Source: Acanthosoma haemorrhoidale
Lineage: Eukaryota > Arthropoda > Insecta > Hemiptera > Acanthosomatidae
DNA: 64,000 bases
Direction of reading: 5' to 3'
NCBI GenBank assembly: GCA_930367205.1
Contig: OV884015.1
Span: 104,472,509-104,536,508, forward strand
Part shown: positions 10,795 through 21,768 of the stretch, piece by piece
How the letters are laid out: each line of letters begins with the position of its first letter
How positions within the stretch are numbered: the first letter of the stretch is position 1
Notes under the pieces: model-generated
Databases searched by the model: none
Seen by the model: the letters and a program-made list of their open reading frames with translations, nothing else
What the model was told of the DNA's origin: nothing
Translations under genes and position numbers: made by a program

Positions 10795-10990
10795 TTTGGT
10801 CTTAGAGAGCGTGTGCACGGGCGGTCAGGCCCGACGGTGTCGAATGCTGATACTATGTCTAGGAAGGCTCCTGTTATGTGCTGTCTATTTTCGAATCCAA
10901 TCTAAATAGATTCGTCCACTCGGGGTCTATCGAGTTGGTGGAGGAATGGTATCTTCTAAATACTAGCATGTGCGTTGGAATGATACAAAT
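10795..10990 (-). pseudogene. LINE reverse transcriptase fragment (motif A)
   Basis: On the minus strand at about 10820-10900 the translation contains ITGAFLDIVSAFDTV, which fits reverse transcriptase motif A of non-LTR elements (FLDI..AFD.V, with the first catalytic Asp). Upstream, other frames give YHSSTNSID-like text consistent with the GFR.GRST region, with a stop between. The clade cannot be fixed; the motif looks more like R1 or LOA types than like families A-C. Only about 200 bp is recognisable. Confidence 0.6.
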
Positions 10991-11007
10991 TTACTGGACA
11001 TATAAAA

Positions 11008-11243
11008 AAGTTAGATATTATAAATTATACGCACTTATTCCCCAGGATAGGAAATTGATTCTACAGAACCTGTATGTAACAGATTCTAGTCAAATTGTGA
11101 CAGTATCGGGTTGTCTGATATATGACGCACTCAAAACGAAGATAAATGTGAACTTTTTCTTTATTCAATAAATTTTCCATTTAGAAGTGTAATGATGAAT
11201 AACCGACCTACTGGTCCAAGCTCATCTAACTGCTCCACACATC
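11008..11243. repeat. inverted repeat arm paired with 11868-12095
   Basis: The reverse complement recurs at 11868-12095 with clear similarity, for example GACGCACTCAAAACGAAGAT and GACCTACTGGTCCAA. It lies just upstream, on the minus strand, of the reverse transcriptase fragment, so it may be the 5' neighbour of that motif in the same LINE. Confidence 0.8.
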
Positions 11244-11293
11244 AATACCACTTTACTCTACATTAATTATCATGCACTAAAACATTTCCTGTG

Positions 11294-11398
11294 AAAATAT
11301 TAGTTGATTAGCGTTCTGGCAGGACCGCTGGGGTCCTGTTCGATAATTTAATCTATAATTTGCGCGGGACTTCACTCACCTGAATTTTAGGATTTAGC
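11294..11398 (-). repeat. inverted repeat arm paired with 9472-9578
   Basis: Reverse-complement partner of 9472-9578; see there for the shared splice-donor-like segment. Confidence 0.8.
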
Positions 11399-11417
11399 AC
11401 AAAACTAAACATGCATT

Positions 11418-11578
11418 AAAACATACAGTACCACTATATGTGTGTGTGTGTGTGTGCTTAAAACATACAGTACCACTATATCTGTGTGTGTGTGTGTGTG
11501 TGCTTAAAACATACAGTACCACTGTATATGTGTGTGTACTTAAAACATACAGTACCACTATATGTGTGTGTGTGCTTG
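11418..11578. repeat. compound minisatellite with (TG)n spacers
   Basis: ACATACAGTACCACT recurs at 11421, 11463, 11509 and 11545. Each copy is followed by a (TG)n run of a different length and then CTTAAA or similar. Spacing is 42, 46 and 36 bp, because the TG run varies. Confidence 0.9.
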
Positions 11579-11867
11579 TACCCAACTGGGATGATACAGT
11601 TACCAATGTGTCCCTGCAAACGAGTTTTAATTATTTCGAGGCTGGGGCTGATCGTTCGGTAGATTGAAGGGCAGTCTTTGGATTTGTCGGGCGTTTAGAA
11701 AAAGCCTCAAGTATTGAACCAGGAGGGCGATACTTGACCTTGGTAGTTTTTTTTTAATGATACATTAGGTATGAGGTCTTCTTCTGGAGTTTTTTTTATT
11801 CCATTTAATCCTGTTGGGAATTGCTTGAGGATTATTGGGTTTAAATGTAATGTTCGTGTGTGTAGTA

Positions 11868-12095
11868 GTTAGATGAGTTTGGACCAGTAGGTTGGTATTT
11901 TCAACATTACACTTCTAAGTGGAAAACTTATTGAATAAAGAAAAAGTTCATATTTATCTTCGTTTTGAGTGCGTCATATATCAGGCAACCCGATACTGTC
12001 ACAATTTGACTAGAGTCTGTTATCTCCAGGTTCCGTAGAGCCAATTTCCCATCCTGGGGAATTAGTGCGTATAATTTGTAATATCTAGTTTGGAA
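11868..12095. repeat. inverted repeat arm paired with 11008-11243
   Basis: Partner of the arm at 11008-11243. Its far end abuts the left terminal repeat of the DUF4817-type transposon at 12101, so that transposon appears to have inserted next to or into this repeat. Confidence 0.75.
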
Positions 12096-12100
12096 TTATA

Positions 12101-12858
12101 AAGAGTGTCGCATAATTAACGCAAGATTTGATTTAAATAGAAAACACAGTTTTTAGTATTTTTGTTGTTCTTTTTTTATTGTATTATAAAATAAACAGGA
12201 TAGGGTTATTTATGGAATAACACATCGGGCAAATAGCCTCGACGACTTTGCTGGCACATATGCACTCTTATGTTGAAATTTTCCATGACTATTTGGCATA
12301 AATGTGGTTGAATTTCGTTGATGCAGCTTTGAATTTCCTCTTTTAATGCACGGGCGGATGTGGGCTTGTTGACATGCACCTTTGACTTCAAATAACCCCA
12401 TAAAAAGAAATCTAAAGGTGTTAAATCAGGCGATCTAGGGGGCCAATTCTGATCACCGAAACGAGAGAGTACACGACCTGGAAATGTCTCATGCAGTATT
12501 TTAATTGTTTCATGGGCTGTATGGCATGTGGCACCATCTTATTGAAACCACATATTGGCCACATCAATATCATCCAATTTCGGCACAAAGAACAGTGTTT
12601 ATGACGCCGAATTGATGTTCCTGGATTCAGTCTCTAACTGATCCAGTTCCCCTAATTTTTTCAATTAATCTCTTCACATGAAGTCAAAACACTATTCTGA
12701 CCATATTTTGCATGAAATTTTCTAACTGCGGCCGCCAAACCTTCATTATTTTTGAGATAATGTTCAACAATAAAGACACGTTGTTCTAACGTGTAACGCT
12801 CCATTTTTACTAACCCTAAACTGTCAGCTGTCAAATTGTTTTTTTTTTTAGGGTTGCC
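12101..12858 (-). mobile_element. DUF4817-type mariner relative, copy 1
   Basis: One terminal repeat is present at 12101-12125 (AAGAGTGTCGCATAATTAAC, slightly diverged). It marks the 3' end of the element, since the transposase reads on the minus strand. The 5' end is lost beyond about 12858, after the GGCAACCCTAAAAAAA segment shared with the other two copies. The preceding TTATA matches the same five bases before the other two copies. The coding part is internally deleted, so this is a defective copy. Confidence 0.85.
12206..12804 (-). pseudogene. DUF4817/DDxD transposase remnant
   Basis: It starts at an ATG at 12802-12804 and reads MERYTLEQRVFIVEHYLKN, the start of the helix-turn-helix domain listed in Pfam as DUF4817 (from memory). 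A frame break follows soon after VRKFHAKYG. The rest of the DNA-binding part and the first catalytic Asp are missing. The text resumes at VPKLDDIDVANMWFQ with an in-frame stop where the QQD motif should be. It then runs through RFGDQNWPPRSPDLTPLD to the C-terminal GYLPDVLFHK at 12206. The spacing between the last two acidic positions matches copy 2 (DD41D). It belongs to the IS630-Tc1-mariner superfamily and is inactive. Confidence 0.85.
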
Positions 12859-13732
12859 AGTAAAGAAGTTAAACATGGTTTGGAGATTGTCAAATCATTA
12901 GAGGGTTTTTACATCTAGTGTTACCACTCATTTCTGAAGCAAATACATTCCACTCTCAAAAAATATCTTATTTCATTTTTCAATTGTAATTTTACCCCCT
13001 TTTCTACTCCGAGTGGAGTTGGATTTCCTATTTACGGCTTTTCAGATCGAATGCGCTTCACTATCCCTCTATACATATGCACACAGAACCTTTAAATTAT
13101 GAAGCAGTTACTCTACTCCTTCATTATGTAACATATAAAAAAATAAGCCAGCGAATGGGTCGCCATAGATGTACGTACTAAAATGTTGATAAACTTTGAA
13201 AATAAAATAAGAAAGCTGTCTCTGAGAGAAAATAATAGACAATTAAGATAAGACATATTTGAAAGTATGGTCTCCTTGAGAGAAACTAATGACAAATAAA
13301 TAATACCGTTATGAACCTCATTTATTTGTAGTGTGTCAATCGTCTTATTCTATTTGCGTCGGTGAGAGAGAATGAATGATGACAAAAAAAAAACTCATTT
13401 ACTTTATACCTGCTTTCTCTAGACCAAACTGTGCAATCTTATGCCAATCTGCAGAATGCACCATCTGGAGTCTGCAACATTGCAACATATAAAGCGATTG
13501 AGTAGTATGAAAATGAATTTTAGAATACTAACCGAAACTCCAGTAGTTCTTATCCGTAAGTAGTAGAAATACAGACGACTCGGGTCGATTGAAAAAGCCA
13601 GAAGTATGTTAAGAATCTTCACATTAAATATTGTGCAGATGATGAAAAATGTTGACCACAATGCTTGAATCTTAATAAGGTTACTTAGCTGTCTCTGTCC
13701 TAAAATGCTTCCGCAAATAATATGTTTTTATT
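12859..13732. other. unassigned AT-rich stretch
   Basis: Two minus-strand frames of 60 and 80 codons (13113-13295, 13419-13661) have hydrophobic, AT-driven composition and no recognisable motif. Confidence 0.4.
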
Positions 13733-13796
13733 CGGCAGTGGCCTCGTGACATGCTATAAATAAGAGATAGTGGGATTCCTGGAATTGGTCAGTGTC
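13733..13796 (+). mobile_element. LINE family A mini-fragment
   Basis: CGGCAGTGGCCTCGTGACAT and the following about 45 bp match the stop-codon region of family A. Both ends break abruptly. Confidence 0.7.
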
Positions 13797-14535
13797 GGGG
13801 GTGTCACTAGGGGAGTGCCTGATCACTCTAGCCCTGGTGACAAGTGCGGATTGATGTAGTTTATAACATAAACCATTGTTCCATGTCGGCCTTTAATATC
13901 TGACTCCATTTTTTTGATAGGAATGTGTCCCGATTAGACACTGTGTTCAGGATGAGGTTCAGAGGTTCATAAAGAATAAGAACAGTTTTCAGAGTTCGGG
14001 CGAGAGATCGGCAGCGTAATAAGTACAAGTCGTCAGAGGTCTGCTATAGGCTGTGTGGCAAAGTGCCGTTGTAGAGGTGCGATCTGCGAGAGTAGATTAG
14101 TGGAAGGCTGAGTAGGCGTATCGCGACGGTGATAGCGGCTATCGGTATGTAGAGACTAGAAAAGAGTGAAACGTGAGCCTACCAGGGCCATAGGTGGCCC
14201 TGGGGTAAGTGATAAGTCGCGCGGCTATGGAGACTAGGAGACAGAGTGTCTTTTCAGGGCGAAATTTACTGATATAAATATGGTAACCCCCTCCCTCGTG
14301 GAAGGCTGGGTCTGTCTGCCAGGGGTATGTTTTACGATACACAGGTGACCTTTTTCCTTTTAGTTTTATGACCGTTGGGGTAAAAGGGTGTGTTTTTTAT
14401 GGCTGCCGGAAGGGACTGAAGGTCTATTCTAATAGGGGTAAGTGTCCTTGCCCTAGGTTATATGGCAGTCAGGTGGCTAATTCTCTTAGGTTTATTGCCT
14501 TACCCTCGATCCTCTGTTACTTGTTTACGAATTCC
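13797..14535. other. GC-richer unassigned block
   Basis: About 740 bp of visibly higher GC than the flanks, starting right at the edge of a LINE fragment. It contains no long frame; the best (14139-14342 minus, 14368-14601 plus) are not recognisable. The composition suggests a piece of another mobile element or former coding DNA. Confidence 0.4.
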
Positions 14536-14635
14536 GACCTCTCTCTGATTTATTACAAGAAGTTAACACAGATTTGCATTTTCTATTATAATACATTATG
14601 AACCAGAGTGTAGGGTAATTTACATATATAGTTAG

Positions 14636-14928
14636 CGGTCGCTACAGTCAGTTTCTCTAATCATGTCCTGAGCGTCTGTGGCTCTCGCGCTCTTGGTCTG
14701 CTGGCTCTTATCCAGTGACACGGCTGACGGAAGAGCGTGGGGGACTTCCCAAGACTCCGATCCCTCCTTCGCACGCGAGGGAGGTAACAACCATGTAGAC
14801 TTGGGGGGCCTCTTGGCTGATTGTATATATAGTAAGAAAGAAAATTGTAAATTGGTATGAATGAGATCATTTATCACAACTACTAGCCCAATAATAGCCC
14901 AATCAGGCAGATTGTTATATTATCTATA
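14636..14928 (+). mobile_element. LINE family A 3' UTR fragment
   Basis: It begins within the 3' UTR (CAGTTTCTCTAATCATGTCC) and runs to the terminal CAGGCAGATTG, with an insertion of AT-rich bases near the end. It is collinear with 16522-16790. Confidence 0.85.
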
Positions 14929-15219
14929 TTAAAAAAAATATATTTTTATATGCTCTATTTATATTTCTACCAAAAAAATTATATACGAAGGTGAAGAAAA
15001 AAAAATGTATTTGTCTACAGTAATATTTCTACCAAATATACAGATATAAAAAAAAATAGATATTGGGCTGTAAACCGTTCTCATCGTACTTCCATCGTCT
15101 TCGATCCAAGAATAGAGATAATTATTATTTAACATATTTTATCAACCTTTAGTCAATTCAAAACAGTTAAATTTCACGTCTGGTTTTGATAAATATTAGC
15201 TTTTATTAATATCAATATA

Positions 15220-15298
15220 GCGGATTGTAAATATGGTATGACTGAGAACTTATTGCCTAATAAGGCAGATTGTAATTTTAGCACAATAAAGATGCATA
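15220..15298 (+). mobile_element. LINE family A terminal fragment
   Basis: Only the last about 75 bp of the family A 3' end: a TAAATATGGTATGA start, the TGCCT/AGGCA hairpin and a final CACAATAAAG. Confidence 0.75.
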
Positions 15299-15745
15299 TT
15301 AGTAAATATCAATGGAAGTCCATCGGTGGTAAACATTCAAGTGAGTTATTTTTTAGCCTGGATATACACTGCAGACATCCATCATGCGGTAGTTTGCCAA
15401 TAATGCCATGCCAGGTGCATGCATGAACAGATTAATGACCAGTGGCTGGAGTACAGCTGCGAACTGATATATCTGTGAACAGTTCACTTCGCTAACATAA
15501 ATATATTTGCAATACCCTAAGAGGTCAACAACAAAACGTCATAGGCTAAAGGGGATTTCTAGCGTAATCACGGGCAGCTCTGAAGGTTAGTGGGCTGGCA
15601 AAATCTGAATTTGATTCATACACCTACGCCAACTATTCATCAGAAGGATGAAAGGAACAGTTTGTTCATTGACTTCATTATTTTGTGTCAGGACCAAAGC
15701 CGAAGCTAGATTTGGAATAATTAACTGATAAATAGTTTTATAAAG
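15299..15745. other. unassigned stretch
   Basis: No gene recognised. Confidence 0.35.
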
Positions 15746-16058
15746 CTAGGATAATGTTAAGGACAAGGAGAAGGGGCCAGAGCAGAACTGTATACCTGCC
15801 ACATATAAGTCACTGATGGTTCCTGTTATTCTTAAGTAAGCAACCGCATCCTTCCAAGACCTCCCTACTTCCCAGAATCTTATTCTTTTATTATACATAT
15901 ATGTCTCAGCTTTAGCTCCAGACCTCACTCATTCCACCCAGTATGTAGTAACGTAACTCTTAATATTGGTATATACCAGCGTTTTGCTTGTACTTACTTC
16001 ATAATAAAGCTTTTCTTTCTTTTCTTTTAAAATACTCTCCTCTACAAACTTATTTAAC
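15746..16058 (+). repeat. dispersed repeat E, copy 2
   Basis: Direct-repeat partner of 10093-10428. It has the same order of blocks, an AATAAA at 16003-16008 and the same T/C-rich end; it lacks about 20 bp in the middle. Non-coding. Confidence 0.75.
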
Positions 16059-16521
16059 TTAGGACTACGGTATTTGTTGGTTTATCAGACAGAACTTCCA
16101 TGTAAAGCCACATCTTCCCTATTTCCCCAGTACTGTAACAGTAGCTTGCGCAGTTGGTCACTGTCAGAACTTCAAGTCACTGGGTATTGTTTATTGTTCA
16201 AGACTTTTGCAAAAGGTGTTTCACATTTTGAAAGGTGAAGATTTAAAAGGGTACATTGGTGAAGATTCAAGAAAACTGAATGAGAGATTGACTGGATATA
16301 TTTAAACCATCTTTTGAAGAAGCCAAAAGATTCAACATTGGATATTGAAGTGGGTTTCGTACAACCCATTAAAGTACCAAGTGCCCACGTTATCGTCTCC
16401 TCGTGCCATACTTACCTACTGTTCCTTCCAGTAGCTCTTCCTAACTATGAATGATAAAATCAGTCTATCCAAGGTACCCATCCTACAATTTTTACTGACT
16501 AAAATTAGTTTTCAACAATTA
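16059..16521. other. unassigned stretch
   Basis: Nothing recognised; a 65-codon minus-strand frame (16172-16369) looks like chance. Confidence 0.35.
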
Positions 16522-16790
16522 TTGTGGCTATCGCGTTCTTGGTCAGCCTCCGCTGGCTCGTATCCGGAGATGCGGCTGACGGAGGAGCGTGGGGGACTTC
16601 CCAAGACTCCGCTTCCTCTTTCGCATGCCAGGGAGGTGACAACCATGTGCATTTGGGAGGCCTCTGGGCTGTTAGTAAATATTGTATGAATGAAAATTGT
16701 ATATATAGTATGAACGAGATCATTTATCACAATTATTTATTGCCTAATAAGGCAGATTGTAATTTGATCATAATAAAGCTGTTTAGTAAT
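16522..16790 (+). mobile_element. LINE family A 3' UTR fragment
   Basis: A well-preserved 3' UTR from TCTTGGTCAGCCTCCGCTGG to the end, with the hairpin TGCCT-AATA-AGGCA near 16740. An open frame runs through the UTR on both strands, as in several other copies. Confidence 0.9.
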
Positions 16791-18080
16791 AATTTGTTTC
16801 AAATAATAACTGGCTAAGAAATATGTTTTTTTTTTCTTAATCAGTTGTTATTAGAGCGGGTGTGAATTTTATTATTGAAAAAAAAATTTTTTTTTTTGAA
16901 TGTATATAAAAGAAATCAAGCACAAAAAAAGTTTTGATGAAAATAATTTCTTCATAAAACATAATTAAGGTAATTATTAATTATTCCTCAGTAAATGATA
17001 ATGTATCCAATCAAATTGAGTCGGATATACAATTATAGCTCACCTCTCCTAGAATCATTTATTTTTAACTGTAATTTCACACTAAGTCATTAAATGTGTG
17101 TTTTACAATGAGATGTTTTGTGCATGGGTAGTTTCATTTAATGACCCTTGACCCTATAGCGCTCATAATACTAAACGAAATTCCATGAGAAATAATTAAG
17201 TCGTTAATCAGTTAATTAACTTTTGAATGTGTACTTTAATAAAACTAATTCAATGAAGCTTATGGAATTAATTAAAAGGGAGGCTCGTGTGATATTCCAG
17301 ATTCTGTTGCCACCGGTACAATGCGTATTGTGTCAAATTCATTGTGAATATTTCAACGTTTACAGCTGCTTTGGTACAGACAGACCGACGATTGTCGTGT
17401 TTCTGTTTCAAAGTCGAGCCTCTCCCTTCAGACTGACCTCCTGATCCCGCGTGCATTCAGCCACCGGCAGGAACATCCCGAAGACAGTGCTGAAATAGCC
17501 CGGGCATGGGATCCTCTCAAACATATAATGGATCAGCCGGTCCCTCAGACCTAGGTTAGTGAACCATCTCTATTTAAATCCCCAACCGTGGCCATAAATT
17601 CCCTTCTCCTACATCCCGCTATGTTTATTCATAATGCTCCCTATTAGTTTTGTCTAATGGGGTCGTTTTTCCTCAGGGATTCTCAGCGAACGGAGTACGC
17701 AATAATTTTCGAATCTAATTGGTTTACGGTATAATGATACTCGTACACATTTAGTAGCACTATAAACCTCGGCTATATAATAATACCAAATATTCCTTTC
17801 ACGACCGGGAATGTTGTGAAAACATCCAGCTACAGCTTCAATAACTTAAAAGCCTTTAGTCCCGTTTTCAAGTCTGGACTTCATTAATTCTACACTCAAG
17901 CGTCACACATGTTCATTTGCAGAGATGAATATACCGGACCAATCTTCCAGAAAAAATTCTTCTCAGAACCGTTGGGAATCAGTCCCAAGTATCCATGGTT
18001 ATTAGTCAGGTTAGCTGCTTCAAAATAACTTAAATCAGACTGAAGCATATTAATCCTGCCACTATATTTTTTCTTTTGCT
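16791..18080. other. unassigned, ATTA-rich non-coding stretch
   Basis: Many TAAT/ATTA cores occur between about 16960 and 17280, including TAATTAAC and TTAATTAT. This is the core bound by homeodomain proteins, but it is also expected in AT-rich DNA. The part from 17380 to 17600 is richer in GC. No gene found. Confidence 0.3.
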
Positions 18081-18084
18081 TATA

Positions 18085-18768
18085 AAGGATGTCCCAGAAT
18101 TAACGCAAGATTTGAATTTCCCACCATTTGTGCGCTAATGTGCTGACAACCCCAAAAAAAAAACAATTTGACAGCTGACAGTTTTGGATTAGTAAAAATG
18201 GATCGTTACGCGTTAGAACAACGTGTCTTTATTGTTGAACATTATCTCAAAAATAATGAAAGTTTGGTGGCCGTTGTTGAAAATCCATAACACAGTTCTT
18301 TGTGCCGAAATTGGATGATATTGATGTGGGCAATATGTGGTTTCAACAAGATGGTGCCACATGCCATACAGCCCATGAAACAATTCAAATACTGCACGAG
18401 ACATTTCCAGGTCGTGTACTCTCTCGTTTCGGTGATCAGAATTGGCCCCCTAGATCGTCTGATTTAACACCTTTAGATTTATTGTTATGGGGTTATTTGA
18501 ACTCAAAGGTGTATGTCAACAAGCCAACATCCACCCGTGCATTAAAAGAGGAAATTCAATGCTGCATCAACGAAATTCAACCACATTTATGCCAAATGGT
18601 CATGGAAAATTTCGACAAAAGAGTGCGTATGTGCCAGCTAAGTCGTGTAGGCTATTTGCCCGATGTGTTAATTCATAAATAACCCTATCCTATTTACTTT
18701 ATAATTTAATAAAAAAAACTTTGTTTTCTATTTTAATCAAATGTTGCGTTAATTCTGGGACACCCCTT
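18085..18768 (+). mobile_element. DUF4817-type mariner relative, copy 2, both ends present
   Basis: The left end AAGGATGTCCCAGAATTAAC and the right end GTTAATTCTGGGACACCCCTT (read inward) form a terminal inverted repeat of about 30 bp. The 684-bp length is far below a full element, because most of the DNA-binding domain and the first part of the catalytic domain are deleted. A clear TA duplication is not seen; the left flank is TTATA and the right flank AAG. With both ends present it could have been moved in trans. Confidence 0.88.
18198..18682 (+). pseudogene. DUF4817/DDxD transposase, internally deleted
   Basis: It begins at an ATG (18198) with MDRYALEQRVFIVEHYLKNN, the DUF4817 helix-turn-helix start. 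After about 30 codons a deletion joint changes frame. From 18302 a 126-codon frame carries the second half of the catalytic core: WFQQDGATCHTAHET, then RFGDQNWPPRSSDLTPLD, then the C-terminal KPTSTRALKEEIQ and GYLPDVLIHK. Between the Asp of QQDG and the Asp of TPLD there are 41 residues, so the core is of DD41D type. The first catalytic Asp is missing. It is not expected to be active; the intact second half shows it decayed recently. Confidence 0.87.
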
Positions 18769-19254
18769 AAGTTTAGTAATAATCACTGAAATTTCAGATA
18801 AAATTGTTTTACTTTGTCTACTGCTATCGTAGAGTATTCAACGTCCAAAAAGTACAAAGAAAACTTATTACATGTGCTGAGGAGAAAAAGTACGTTTTAC
18901 GGTGGCCTGAACCCGGCCCCTAAGTGGATCTTTACTGGCTCTATTGTCCTCAGATAGCTGCCTGACTACTGCAGCTCTTAGTGGTCCTTATCTTTATTTA
19001 CAGTCCCCCGTAGCCCTTTTGTTCTTCATCCCTAACAGAAGTCTGTCAGTCTGACAGTTTTACTGCACGTGTAGATAACCTTGACATAGCTCACGCGAGC
19101 TGGCTACCGACGTAGACTACAAAACCACTTAGGATTTCTTCGTTCTCGAGGCCGGAGGCGGTCGTTGGGTGACCGATTTTGATTATTTTCGGTGGAGATA
19201 GCCCGAGAAAGGTTTGAAACGTGTCCAAGTGCTATGTTCAAGGAGCCAAGAAAA
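18769..19254. other. unassigned stretch
   Basis: Moderate GC with no recognised gene or repeat partner. Confidence 0.35.
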
Positions 19255-19992
19255 ACAAATTATGTTTAAAAACTACATTGTTTGTTTCTGTCCTGATTAT
19301 AAATTGTAGGTTTGTATTCATGCTCGAATGTTATTCACCATGACTTTATGTGATGTCCCTTACTCTCCTCCGTCGGCCGCGTCACCGGATACGAGCCAGT
19401 GGAGGTTGACCAAGAGCGCGAGAGAGCCTCATACGCTCAGGACATGATTGGAGAAACTGATCATTCCTAGGACTCCCACTGTCACGCATTTATGGCAGGC
19501 CACGAGGCCACTGCCGTTTCAGTCTCCGAGGAGGATTATAGGGATGAGTGGTGGAGTACAATGACTGTGCTAGGGGATTAGGGTGGTTGGATAGGTTACT
19601 ATGGAATTTCATGAACTTGGATGGGATGAGTTCAAGAATGAAGGATGTATTAAGATCGTTATGAAAGATTGTTGCTTAAGTAAAAAAGGGCATTAACTGT
19701 TGTTTTGGACTTTTGATTGGTTGCGCTTGATGTTCGACTTTTTTGCTGTCCCCCATAGCTCTATTCCGTATGTCCAAATTGGCTTTATAACTTTGTAAAT
19801 TAGTAATTTATTTTCTATTGAGAGAGGGCAAGTCCTTTTAAGTAGTCTGTACAGTTGTCCAAAGCGTCTGTTTAGTTCTTGTCTTTTTAGCCTTATGTCT
19901 CGGATACAGGAAGAGGAATGTAATTAAAAATAACAACTAGTGCAAATAACTTGTGCCAGAGAATAAAGGTAACGTGAATGATAATTAATGTT
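19255..19992 (-). mobile_element. LINE family A' copy with variant 3' tail
   Basis: On the minus strand it starts in coding sequence upstream of the TTSK..PSL region and runs through the family A C-terminus to PRGL-type sequence and the stop. It then enters the same unusual 3' tail as 1395-1815 (the joint is near 19370). The tail ends in TTTAAACATAATTTG. Compared with ordinary family A the standard 3' UTR is replaced. Frameshifts kill the ORF. Confidence 0.82.
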
Positions 19993-20664
19993 TTATTTTA
20001 TTTGTTCCAGGTGAGTACTTATCTTCTACTTGCGAGTTTCGAGAACATACAAAGTTAAAGTGTAAGTAGATGAAAACTAATTACATGAATAGTTTAATGT
20101 CTTAGAATACAAGTTGATCCGAGTATCAGCTGTCAACTTAAAAGAAGTGCTCTCATTTGACAGGGAACAATCATAATGTTTTGCCGTACGCTTCAACACG
20201 TCATTTTTGTCTTTCTGTTTGTATAGTATGCATATTGCATTAATCCCTCATTAGGAATGCAGGATCATGCATGTTTAGACTTCGCAGTATTTGCCTTGCT
20301 CCAGTGGAAAATACTTGGATCGAAGGTGATCCATTCAAGTGCATCCTTGACGTTCGCCCACAAAGAAACTGTTGCATTGTCAGTGCACATATTTGCAAAC
20401 GTCATCTCCCGAGGTGATGCAAACACTTATTTAATATAGGACTTGGAGGACGGTGCATTTTGCCTGTCTCTCCACAAATAGTAGTCTATCGTAAAAATAA
20501 CACTTAAGCCGTGAATCGATTATACTGGAATTTTCAGACTGACACCTCACTCGACAAATTACTCATTCCGTATGAATTATTCATTACTTGTATGTGATAT
20601 AGTAAAAACAAGTATGAATTTACTTATATATAAGGATAAATACTTAGAAGAGTTTGTTAGGACT

Positions 20665-20775
20665 GTTAAGTTTAAGACGAAAAAGAGATGTTTGATGTTC
20701 ATAAAATATTTGTAAACGCACAACCTTAAGATATGCTAGGTATTTACTGTATAAGGTCCTGATAAAAAAATTAGA
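20665..20775. repeat. 110-bp direct repeat, copy 1
   Basis: AAGACGAAAAAGAGATGTTT and the following about 90 bp recur at 21155-21265 with about 85% identity by eye. About 490 bp separates the two. Confidence 0.85.
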
Positions 20776-21154
20776 GCTAATAATTAATAACAATAGCTAT
20801 GTTTATAAAATAATCGAAACCAAAGAAGATATTATAAGTTAATGTCTCATAGAGTTCCAATTTGATATTGTAGACTAGAAAAAATGTGATTATCTCCAGA
20901 GCACATGAATAAGAGTGATTAATTAGTTAATATTATTAATTAATATATATGTCGTTATTTATTATCTTACTTATAATTAAGAAATACATATTTTCTTATA
21001 GGCTTAAGAGTTCTATAAAAATAAAATAGCTACACTATAGTAGGATATTCTTACATCAAGTCAATAATTGTACTATATAAATATTTTTGTAGTTTTTTTA
21101 CAGTCCTTTTTTTACGCAGACTCTGAAGTTTTTTAAATTTTTTTAAAGTTTGTC

Positions 21155-21265
21155 AGATCTGCTAAATTTAAGACGAAAAAGAGATGTTTGATGTTCATAA
21201 AATATTTGTAAACTGACTCCCTTTCGATATACTGGGTATTTACTGTATATGGTCCAGATAAAAAA
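21155..21265. repeat. 110-bp direct repeat, copy 2
   Basis: Partner of 20665-20775. Confidence 0.85.
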
Positions 21266-21768
21266 AATAAAAGTTTTTTAATGCAAGCTCTATATTTTTA
21301 AAACAACCCGACGGATTCGAAATAACCCTCAAACGTGGACAATGAACGAATTCGTCTTAAACAAATCACGAATTACTTGTAATTCACAATTAGACAATTA
21401 ACGATCTTTATAATTCGTAACTTGTATCAAATATCGTAATTATAATTGTTAAATTGTAATTTGCTTAACACTGGTACCTATGTTATCTTCAATGATTGTA
21501 TTATTTAAACTTGATTCATGCATTACATATCCTGCTAGTTATCTGCTTTCTATATTTGATTTAGTCTGATGCTATCTAACTATCACAGTCTCTAGCTGTG
21601 AAGATCTCTTGGTCTCTCTTTTTTTAATATAATAGACTACCTTATAAATTATGCAGATTCTATGTTTTGTTTTCTTTCGAATCTCATCCTTTCAGATTTT
21701 TGCTCAATAAACCGCTTATTTGTCTTATAGAGTGCTGTTGTATATATTTTTGCAATATATATATATAT

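Larger units (their letters stand above)
19993..21768. other. unassigned AT-rich stretch with one local duplication
   Basis: Apart from the 110-bp direct repeat listed separately, nothing is recognised. The 60-codon frame at 20257-20439 has no family features. Confidence 0.35.

Noticed and set aside
11394..11667. Frames of 70-75 codons with Thr-His or Val-Cys repeats
   Set aside because: Translation of the (TG)n compound minisatellite.
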